Shown piece after piece: positions 57,328-64,000 of a stretch of DNA of 64,000 nucleotides. The DNA is from Solirubrobacter taibaiensis (GTDB lineage Bacteria > Actinomycetota > Thermoleophilia > Solirubrobacterales > Solirubrobacteraceae), in the NCBI GenBank assembly GCA_027587225.1, contig JAPDDQ010000004.1:1-64000 (forward strand), written 5' to 3'. The notes below the pieces were generated by a model. The model saw only the letters and a program-made list of their open reading frames with translations, ran no database searches and had not been told where the DNA came from. The first letter of the stretch is position 1, and every line of letters starts with the position of its first letter. A program made the position numbers and the translations under genes.

Positions 57328-58610
57328 TGCCGAAGATCGCGTTCGTCGGTGCGGGGTCCACCGTCTTCACCCGGAACCTCGTGGGCGACGTGCTCTACCA
57401 GCCCGAACTGCGCGACAGCACCGAGTTCGCGCTGATGGACATCGACGCGGAGCGGCTGCGCGGCGCTGAGATCATCGCCGACCGGCTGGTCGAGGCGCAT
57501 GGCGCCGGGGCGACGGTCACCGCCACCACCGACCGCCGGGCCGCGCTGGACGGCGCGGACTACGTCGTGACGAGCTTCCAGGTGGGCGGCTACAAGCCGT
57601 CCACGGTGATCGACTTCGAGGTGCCCAAGCGGTTCGGGCTGCGCCAGACGATCGCGGACACGTTGGGGATCGGCGGGATCATGCGCGGGCTCCGGACGAT
57701 CCCCGTGTTGCTCGACGTGTGCCGGGACCTCGAGGAGCTCTCACCCGACGCGCTGCTGCTCAACTACGTCAACCCGATGGCGATGCTGTGCTGGGCGACC
57801 GCGGAGGCGTCGAGCATCCGTACGGTCGGCCTGTGCCACAGCGTGCAGGGCACCGCGGCGCAGCTCGCCGACGACCTCGGCCTGCCGAACGTCGACTACG
57901 AGGTCGCGGGCATCAACCACGTCGCGTTCTTCCTGCGGCTCGAGCACGAGGGCGAGGACCTCTACCCGCGCCTGCGCGAGGTCACCCCGCCCGACTGGAA
58001 CCGCGTCCGCTACAAGCTGTTCGAGCACTTCGGCCACTTCGTCACCGAGTCCTCCGAGCACTTCGCGGAGTACTCGCCGTGGTTCATCAAGGACGGCCGC
58101 GAGGACCTGATCGAGGCGTTCAACGTCCCGCTGGACGAGTACCCGCGGCGCTGCGAAGCGCAGATCGCCGCTTGGGAGCGAGGCGTGGAGATCAACACCG
58201 AGCGCAGCCACGAGTACGGCGCCGACATCATCCGTGCCTGTGAGGGCGGCCCGGAGTTCGAGTTCAACGGCAATGTGCCCAACCGCGGGCTGATCGACAA
58301 CCTTCCACCTGACTGCTGCGTCGAGGTACCGTGCGTGGCCTCGGCTCGCGGGATCGAGCCGCGAGCCGTCGGGTCTCTGCCGCGCCAGCTCGCGGCACTG
58401 ATCCAGACCAACGTCAACGTGCAGGGACTGACCGTCGAAGCGGCCTTGACCGGCAATCGAAACGCGGTGTACCAGGCGGCGATGCTCGACCCCCACACGG
58501 GCGCGGAGCTCTCCCTCGACGAGATCGCCGAACTGGTCGACGCGTTGCTGGAAGCCCATGGCGACTGGATTCCCGCGCTCGACGGGCGTAGCTTGGAGCG
58601 TGCGCGGTGA
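57327..58610 (+). CDS. Family 4 glycoside hydrolase (MelA-like alpha-galactosidase)
   Basis: The protein is 427 aa. NAD-dependent GH4 enzyme: nucleotide motif IAFVGAGSTVFTRNLVGDVL, LLNYVNPMAMLCWATAE, Mn ligands Cys in VGLCHSVQGTA and His in AGINHVAFFLRLE. MelA-type enzymes cleave alpha-galactosides by an oxidation-elimination route; related members act on alpha-glucuronides. The protein lacks a signal peptide, so the sugar must be imported. Translational coupling with genes on both sides. Confidence 0.9.
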   Translation: MPKIAFVGAGSTVFTRNLVGDVLYQPELRDSTEFALMDIDAERLRGAEIIADRLVEAHGAGATVTATTDRRAALDGADYVVTSFQVGGYKPSTVIDFEVPKRFGLRQTIADTLGIGGIMRGLRTIPVLLDVCRDLEELSPDALLLNYVNPMAMLCWATAEASSIRTVGLCHSVQGTAAQLADDLGLPNVDYEVAGINHVAFFLRLEHEGEDLYPRLREVTPPDWNRVRYKLFEHFGHFVTESSEHFAEYSPWFIKDGREDLIEAFNVPLDEYPRRCEAQIAAWERGVEINTERSHEYGADIIRACEGGPEFEFNGNVPNRGLIDNLPPDCCVEVPCVASARGIEPRAVGSLPRQLAALIQTNVNVQGLTVEAALTGNRNAVYQAAMLDPHTGAELSLDEIAELVDALLEAHGDWIPALDGRSLERAR

Positions 58611-59506
58611 GCACCGGCATGCCCAGAGAAGACGCGAAGATCGCCTTCGACCGCGAGCGGCGTCGGCGCGTCCTCGCGCGCCTGGCCTCCCGGATGCGCT
58701 TCGAGCCCGACGACGTCAGCCACATGCTCCCGTTCGACGAGGTCGTCGCCGCCCTCGGGGCCACCTCGCGCGTCGATCTCGGCGAGCAGGTGATCGACCT
58801 CGACTCGATCGTCGGCACCGTGGACCGCCGCCGCGGCGAGTTCGACCGCGACTTCCGCCCCTCCCCCGGCACCCGCGGTCGCTGGGAGCGGATCGCCGAG
58901 GCCCGCAAGCGCGGCGAGGCGATGCCGCCGATCGACGTCTTCCGGATCGGCGACCTGCACTTCGTCCGCGACGGCCACCACCGCGTCTCCGTCGCCCGCG
59001 CGCTCAAAGAGAAGGACATCAACGCCAACGTCATCGAGGTGCGCACCAGGCTCGGCGCCGACCCCAAGCTGCAGATGGCGGACCTCCCGCTCAAGCGCCA
59101 CGAGCGCGTCTTCCACGAGCGCGTCCCGCTGCCGCCCGACAAGCGCGCCCGGATCCAGCTCTCCGACGAATGGCGCTACGCCCAGCTCGCGACGCTCGTC
59201 GAGGGCTGGGGCTACCGCGTCTCGCTGCTGCGCGAGCGGGTGATCGACCGCCGCGAGCTCGCCGTGCTCTGGTACGACGAGGAGTACGAGCCGATCGTGA
59301 ACATGCTGCGCGAGGAGGGCCTCGGCGGCGGCGGCACCGAGACCGAGCGCTACCTGCGGATCGCCATGCTGCGCTTCCTGCTCCTGCAGACGCACGACTG
59401 GTCGGACGAGATCGCCGAACGCCTGGCGGATCAGGTGAAGTCCCCGAGCGCAGGCGCGGAGAAGGACACCATGACCCACCAGATCATCAAAGAGCTCCGC
59501 GACTAA
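58607..59506 (+). CDS. ParB/sulfiredoxin-like fold protein of unknown function
   Basis: The protein is 299 aa with a GTG start overlapping the GH4 stop (GTGA). Residues about 105-150 (PPIDVFRIGDLHFVRDGHHR, then VSVARALKEKD) match the ParB-N/Srx fold, where GHHR/GERR binds CTP or ATP. No HTH of a true ParB follows; the C-terminal half is helical with YLRIAMLRFLLLQTHDWSDE. It is far from any parA gene and is embedded in sugar metabolism, so a chromosome-segregation role is unlikely. Confidence 0.7.
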   Translation: MSTGMPREDAKIAFDRERRRRVLARLASRMRFEPDDVSHMLPFDEVVAALGATSRVDLGEQVIDLDSIVGTVDRRRGEFDRDFRPSPGTRGRWERIAEARKRGEAMPPIDVFRIGDLHFVRDGHHRVSVARALKEKDINANVIEVRTRLGADPKLQMADLPLKRHERVFHERVPLPPDKRARIQLSDEWRYAQLATLVEGWGYRVSLLRERVIDRRELAVLWYDEEYEPIVNMLREEGLGGGGTETERYLRIAMLRFLLLQTHDWSDEIAERLADQVKSPSAGAEKDTMTHQIIKELRD

Positions 59507-59512
59507 CCGCCT

Positions 59513-61417
59513 GTGCAGAACGTCCATGCGATGCGCGCCGAGGTGCGCGCGGACTATGAGGCAGCGTTGGAGTGGGTAGCGGGCGATGACGCGTTCGCCG
59601 TGCGGTTCGAGCGGTTCTTCACCGAGCTGCGCGACCCGCTCCACACGCTGTACGGGGACGACGACCGCTTCGCGCTCGCGTGGGACCGGCTGCTGCAGGC
59701 GATCGCGACCACCGCGGCAGAGCGTCCGCGCGAGTTGCGGATGCTCGACCACGAGCGCGAGGTCACCCCGGACTGGCTCCAGCGCGAGCAGGCCGTCGGC
59801 TACGTGACCTACGTCGACAAGTTCGCTGGGACGTTGTCCGGCGTGCGGGAGCGGCTGCCGTACCTGCGCGAGCTGGGCGTCACCTATCTGCACCTGATGC
59901 CGCTCCTCGCTGCCAGACCAGCGCCCAACGACGGCGGGTACGCCGTGGTCGACTACGGCGCCGTGGAACCGTCGATGGGGACGATGGACGACCTCGCGGC
60001 GCTCGCGTCCGACCTGCGGGAAGCCGGCATGGCGCTCTGCGTTGACCTGGTCCTGAACCACGTCGCGGCCGAGCACCCGTGGGCGCGCGATCCCGCGTTC
60101 CTCTGCACGTTCGCGGACCGCGCGGAGCCCGACGCGTTCGAGCGCACGCTCCCCGACGTGTTCCCGGACACGGCGCCGGGGTCGTTCAGCTGGTCCGAGG
60201 AACACAGGTCGTGGATCTGGACGACGTTCAACACCTACCAGTGGGACCTCGACTACACGAACCCCGACGTGTTCGTGGCCATGGCGGAGGCGATGCTCGG
60301 GCTTGCGCGCGCGGGCGTCGATGTGCTGCGCCTGGACGCGGCGCCGTTCCTGTGGAAGCGACTCGGAACCAACTGCCAGAACCAGCCGGAGGTCCACGAG
60401 CTGCTGCAGGCCTTCCGCGCGGCGATGCGGATCGCCGCGCCCGCGGTGGCGTTCAAGGCCGAGGCGATCGTCGCGCCGAAGGACCTGGTTCCCTACCTCG
60501 GGACGGGCAAGCACGAGGGCAAGGAGTGCGACCTCGCGTACCACAACGTCTTGATGGTCCTGCTGTGGAGCGCGCTGGCTTCAGGGCGCGTTGGGCTGAT
60601 GACCTCGACGCTGTTGGCGATGCCCACCGTCCCGCCCGGTGCGGGCTGGCTGACCTACGTGCGCTGCCACGACGACATCGGCTGGGCGATCACGCCCGAG
60701 GACGCGGCCCGCGTGGGCGAGGACGCGTACCTGCACCGGCGTTTTCTCGCCGACTGGTACGCCGGCGAGTTCCCGGGGTCGTTCGCCCGCGGCGCGCGGT
60801 TCCAGGCGGACCCACGCACGGGTGAGGCGCGCAGCTCCGGTACCTGTGCGTCACTGGCCGGACTGGAGAGCGCGCCGGATGAGCTCGCGACCGAGTTGGC
60901 GATCCGGCGGATCCTGCTGCTGTACGCGATCGCGTTCGCACACGGTGGACTCCCGCTGATCTACATGGGCGACGAGCTCGGGCTCTTCAACGACGCGTCG
61001 TACCTGGAGGACCCCGACAAGGCCGACGACAACCGCTGGATGCACCGGCCGGCGATGGACTGGGAGGCGGCGGAACGCCGGCACGACCCGGACACGGTCG
61101 AGGGCCAGCTGTGGGGCGGCCTGCGGCGGCTCATCACGGCGCGGCGGTCGACGCCCGCCATCCACGTGCAAGGTGCCGTGGAGCCGGTCTGGACCGGCAA
61201 CGACCACGTCTTCGGCCTCTCCCGCGCGCAGGCGGGCGAACGGCTGCTCGTGCTCGGCAACTTCAGCCCGACACCGCAGCCGGTCGGCCTCGGGGTGTTG
61301 CAGGAGCGTGGCTTCGAGCTGACCGCGGCGGCCGGCGCGGTCGACGGGCGCCCGGTCGAGCCGTACCACGACTTCGTGGTGCTGGCGCCCTACCAGCACC
61401 TCTGGCTCAGCGGCTGA
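59513..61417 (+). CDS. Amylosucrase-like GH13 enzyme
   Basis: The protein is 634 aa, the amylosucrase length, with a GTG start (ATG 59528 is next). GH13 regions: DLVLNHVAAEHPWARDP, VDVLRLDAAPFLWKRLG (nucleophile Asp), FKAEAIVAP (acid/base Glu) and YVRCHDDIGWAI, the last specific to the amylosucrase/sucrose-hydrolase group. It should split sucrose and pass glucose to a growing alpha-glucan or to water. No signal peptide is seen. The 3' end overlaps the convergent protease by 11 bases. Confidence 0.9.
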   Translation: MQNVHAMRAEVRADYEAALEWVAGDDAFAVRFERFFTELRDPLHTLYGDDDRFALAWDRLLQAIATTAAERPRELRMLDHEREVTPDWLQREQAVGYVTYVDKFAGTLSGVRERLPYLRELGVTYLHLMPLLAARPAPNDGGYAVVDYGAVEPSMGTMDDLAALASDLREAGMALCVDLVLNHVAAEHPWARDPAFLCTFADRAEPDAFERTLPDVFPDTAPGSFSWSEEHRSWIWTTFNTYQWDLDYTNPDVFVAMAEAMLGLARAGVDVLRLDAAPFLWKRLGTNCQNQPEVHELLQAFRAAMRIAAPAVAFKAEAIVAPKDLVPYLGTGKHEGKECDLAYHNVLMVLLWSALASGRVGLMTSTLLAMPTVPPGAGWLTYVRCHDDIGWAITPEDAARVGEDAYLHRRFLADWYAGEFPGSFARGARFQADPRTGEARSSGTCASLAGLESAPDELATELAIRRILLLYAIAFAHGGLPLIYMGDELGLFNDASYLEDPDKADDNRWMHRPAMDWEAAERRHDPDTVEGQLWGGLRRLITARRSTPAIHVQGAVEPVWTGNDHVFGLSRAQAGERLLVLGNFSPTPQPVGLGVLQERGFELTAAAGAVDGRPVEPYHDFVVLAPYQHLWLSG

Positions 61418-64000
61418 GCGTCACCGTGCGCGTGACGGTCGTCGCCCCGGGCGCCGCGACCGTCACCTTCAGCGTGATCCGCCTGGCCTTCGCGAGCGCC
61501 TTGCGGGCGGCCGCGGTGAGCTTGAGCGTGGCGCTGGTGCCACGGGCCACGACCTGCTTGCCCTGGGTGATCGTGACGGTCATGCGGCAGCCGCTCGAGC
61601 ACGTCGCGCGCACGGTGAGGCCGCGCTTGAGCACGGTGGCGAGCCGTTGTTTGGGCACGGTGAGCGAGAGCTCCGGCGTGGGTTGAGCGGGCCGCGGCGA
61701 CGCGGTCGCCGCGGGGGTGGGCGTCGGCGTCGCAGCGACGGTCGCGTTCGGCGTCGCCGTCGCCGTCGCGGTCGGTGCCGGCACCGTCCATTCGCGATGG
61801 GCGAGCACGCTCACGTTGCCCGCCGCGTCTGTCGCGCGCGCGTCGAGGGCGTGTGAACCAGCCGGCAGCCCGCCGTACTCCGTGCACGCGCCCCACGCGT
61901 CGCCGTCGAGGCGGCACTGCAGGGCGCCCTCGGACGTCGTCACGTGCAGGTCCGCGTCGATCGTGACCGCGGGCGCAACGGTGTCCACGCGCACGGTGAC
62001 GGTCACGGCCGGCGACACGTTGCCGGCCGCGTCGGTCACGGTCAGCATCAGCCGATGCTCACCTTCGGCCAAGTTCTCGAGGCGCAGCGTCCAGCGCCCG
62101 TCCTCGCCAACGGTCGCGGTGCCGATGCGCGCACCGGGTTCCGCGCTGCCGGTCAGCGTGACGGCGGATGTGCGCTGCCACGGGGCGACGGGATCGACCG
62201 CCGGCGCGCTCGGCGCGACCGTGTCCACGTGCAGCGCCCGCGTCACGTGCGCGACGTTGCCCGCCGCGTCCCCCTGCTCGGCTTCGAGGGTGTAGTCACC
62301 GTCGGGCAGCCCGGGCGCCAGCGTCCAGCGGCCGAGCAACGGCGTGTCCGCGAGCCGCCGGATCACCGCGCCGTCGCGGAGCACGCGGAGGACCACGGCC
62401 GGGAAGTCGCCGAGCGCCGTGCCGGCGTCGCCGCCGATCCGCCCGGCGTCGAGGGTCAGGGCCGGCGGCGTGGTGTCGGCCGGCGCCAGAGCGCCCGCGA
62501 GGTCGACGCGGAAGTCGCCGGCGCCCGAGCGGGCGGTGACGCGCACGGTGTAGGTCGCGGCGGCGGGCTGCGCGAGCGAGATGTCCTCCTGACGCGACGG
62601 GCCACCGAACTGCTCGGTCGCGATGCCGACGGCCCGGCCGTCCGCGTCCAGCAGCGCCAGATCGAAGCCCGCCCCGGGTCCGGTCAGCGTCGCGGCGAGC
62701 GGGAAGCGGTCGCCGGCGATGGCCACCGCGTGGGTCGCGCTCTCGCCCTCGGCGAGCGTCCCGGACCATGTGGCCTGATCCGGCACGGCGGGCGGCACCG
62801 CCAACGGTGCGCCGACACCACGCAGCGCCGCGTAGAAGTCCAGGCGCCCGAAGCCATAGTCGCTGTCGCGGCCGGGCGCGCCGAGGTCGACCGCTGTGCG
62901 CGTGAAGGCCGCCTTGACCTGCGCGGGCGTCAACGTCGGGTCGGACTGCAGCAACAACAGGGCCGCGCCGGCGACGATCGGCGCCGCGGCGCTCGTGCCG
63001 CTCTGCGCCACCGGCTCCGCACTCCACGGCACCGCCATGCGCACGTTCACGCCCGGCGCGACCACGTCGGGCTTGACGCGGCCGTCGGCGGTGGGTCCGC
63101 GACTCGAGAACCAGGCGAGCGAGACGCCGCCGGCGCCCGGGTCGGCCACGGCGCCCACGGTCAGGGCGGACGCCGCCGAGCCGGGCGCCTTGATCGAGCA
63201 CGGCCCGGGCCCGGCGTTGCCGGCCGCCGCGACGACGACGATCCCGGCCGCGGTCGCGGCGTCGACCGCCTGCGAGGCGACGTCGACCCCTCCGCCGCAG
63301 CCGACCGGGTCACCGATCGAGAGGTTGATGACGTCGATCGAGTACTCGGCACGATGCTGCACCGCCCACTCGATGCCCTGCGCGATCTTGCTCAGGCTGC
63401 TCTGCGCGTTGCTGTCGACGACCTTGATCCCGACGAGCTTGGCCTCCGGGGCCACCCCGCGGCCTTCCGGCCCGCTCTTGCCCGTCCCCGCCAGCAGCCC
63501 GGCGACGAGGCTGCCGTGCGGCAGGTCGTCATAGGGCTCGCCGGCGTCCTTGACGAAGTCCTTGAAGCCGATCACCTTCGCGCGCGGCAGGTCGGGCATC
63601 GTCGTGTCGATGCCGGAGTCGATGATCGCCGCCACCGTGCCTTCCCCGGCCAGTCCGGGCAGGTCTTCGCGAGCGCGCGCGATCCCGGCGAATGTCTGCG
63701 CGCTGACGGCGAACGGCACCGCCACCGCGTCGTCCTCGATATGCGCGACCTCGGGCCGGAGCGCCAGAGCGCGGATCTGCTCCGGCGTCGCCCGGGCGGT
63801 GAACGCCTCCACGAGCTGCAGCCGCACCCCCACGTCGAGGTCGCCGACCGCGTGCTCGAGCTCCGTCACGCGCGCCTCGGTGGCCGGCACACGCAACGCC
63901 ACGATGACCGCACGTGGCGCCGTCCCGCTCATCGCGGGCTCCAGCGTGTCGAGCACCTTGTCCCCGTCCAGGTCTGCGCGAGGGGCCGCCTGGGCACCCC
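61407..64000 (-). CDS. Large secreted subtilase (S8), 5' end beyond the window
   Basis: At least 864 aa; the frame is open to the right edge, where it reads AQAAPRADLDGDKVLDTLEP, like the cleavage site of a signal peptide, so the true start lies just outside. An inhibitor_I9-like prodomain is followed by a complete triad: AAIIDSGIDTTMPD, DLPHGSLVAGLLAG and QSGTSAAAPIVAG, with AAAGNAGPGPC. Then come a PPC-like region, Ig-like domains (TVAPSAPAVDPVAPWQRTSA and others), a Thr/Ala/Pro linker and a C-terminal basic module with two Cys (LATVLKRGLTVRATCSSGCR). It is an extracellular protease. Confidence 0.9.
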   Translation of the reverse strand, partial: GAQAAPRADLDGDKVLDTLEPAMSGTAPRAVIVALRVPATEARVTELEHAVGDLDVGVRLQLVEAFTARATPEQIRALALRPEVAHIEDDAVAVPFAVSAQTFAGIARAREDLPGLAGEGTVAAIIDSGIDTTMPDLPRAKVIGFKDFVKDAGEPYDDLPHGSLVAGLLAGTGKSGPEGRGVAPEAKLVGIKVVDSNAQSSLSKIAQGIEWAVQHRAEYSIDVINLSIGDPVGCGGGVDVASQAVDAATAAGIVVVAAAGNAGPGPCSIKAPGSAASALTVGAVADPGAGGVSLAWFSSRGPTADGRVKPDVVAPGVNVRMAVPWSAEPVAQSGTSAAAPIVAGAALLLLQSDPTLTPAQVKAAFTRTAVDLGAPGRDSDYGFGRLDFYAALRGVGAPLAVPPAVPDQATWSGTLAEGESATHAVAIAGDRFPLAATLTGPGAGFDLALLDADGRAVGIATEQFGGPSRQEDISLAQPAAATYTVRVTARSGAGDFRVDLAGALAPADTTPPALTLDAGRIGGDAGTALGDFPAVVLRVLRDGAVIRRLADTPLLGRWTLAPGLPDGDYTLEAEQGDAAGNVAHVTRALHVDTVAPSAPAVDPVAPWQRTSAVTLTGSAEPGARIGTATVGEDGRWTLRLENLAEGEHRLMLTVTDAAGNVSPAVTVTVRVDTVAPAVTIDADLHVTTSEGALQCRLDGDAWGACTEYGGLPAGSHALDARATDAAGNVSVLAHREWTVPAPTATATATPNATVAATPTPTPAATASPRPAQPTPELSLTVPKQRLATVLKRGLTVRATCSSGCRMTVTITQGKQVVARGTSATLKLTAAARKALAKARRITLKVTVAAPGATTVTRTVTLSR

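Noticed and set aside
58607-59506. ParB-like protein as a chromosome partition gene near the origin
   Set aside because: It lacks the HTH and C-terminal dimer domains of ParB, no parA or parS-like site is nearby, and it sits in a sugar operon.
58010-60544. Minus-strand open frame of about 840 codons opposite GH4, ParB-like and amylosucrase genes
   Set aside because: Antisense shadow; composition is Arg/Val/Asp-rich with no family signature.

Overview
This 64-kb window is dense, very GC-rich bacterial chromosome. It carries GTG and TTG starts, many 4-base ATGA/GTGA gene overlaps, two caa3/aa3-type oxidase clusters, a stressosome operon, Stf0-type sulfotransferase genes and several secreted proteins with Cys-containing, Lys/Arg-rich C-terminal modules. 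Together these suggest an actinobacterium of class Thermoleophilia (Solirubrobacter/Conexibacter-like). That placement is inferred from gene content; no rRNA is present. I see no transposase, integrase, phage gene or CRISPR array.

Layout. 0-8 kb: a Ser/Thr protein kinase whose 3' end abuts a fragment of an MFS transporter gene at the window edge, tRNA-Arg(TCT), a secreted Ig-like protein, an operon of a small membrane protein, a peptidyl-tRNA-hydrolase-like/threonine-aldolase fusion and an NrtR-like Nudix protein, a secreted PPC-domain protein, a methyltransferase and tRNA-Pro(TGG). 7.8-11.5 kb: a c-di-GMP-I (GEMM) riboswitch ahead of a CAP-domain secreted protein, then DUF1015, OsmC and CoA-pyrophosphatase genes. 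11.5-20.4 kb: secreted subtilase and lectin-like propeller protein, a PEBP lipoprotein, trxB, a membrane flippase-like protein, a PAP2 phosphatase, a gene-free island of nested inverted repeats, a class I amidotransferase and an enoyl-CoA hydratase.

20.4-36 kb is respiratory and stress-related. An A1-type cytochrome oxidase cluster (coxB, coxA, ctaB, two small membrane proteins) is followed by a stressosome operon (RsbU-like phosphatase, RsbR, RsbS, RsbT, RsbX), an AraC regulator, an A2-type caa3 oxidase cluster (subunit II with fused cytochrome c, subunit I, USP-like protein, subunit III, 39-aa membrane protein) and an NhaA-DsbA-cNMP-binding triple fusion. A 448-bp near-palindrome then lies between convergent genes, followed by a lipoprotein that joins cytochrome c to a cupredoxin.

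37-48.7 kb: an MFS transporter with a palindromic repeat inside its coding region, a glycosyltransferase, small genes, a GAF-GAF-GGDEF-HD-GYP c-di-GMP enzyme (a possible source of ligand for the riboswitch), cold-shock protein, HIT protein, DEAD-box helicase, StrB-like kinase, and an ECF sigma factor with a membrane partner. 48.7-55 kb: sulfur metabolism with a sulfatase arranged divergently from an operon of Stf0 sulfotransferase, CysD, CysNC (PAPS synthesis) and a formylglycine-generating enzyme, so one locus encodes the making, use and hydrolysis of sulfate esters. 55-64 kb: aldo-keto reductase, a P-loop kinase, acetamidase/formamidase, a GH4 glycosidase, a ParB-like protein, amylosucrase and a large secreted subtilase running off the right edge.

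At least a dozen genes have a TANNNT-like -10 box 6-10 bases before the start codon, so leaderless transcription seems common here.
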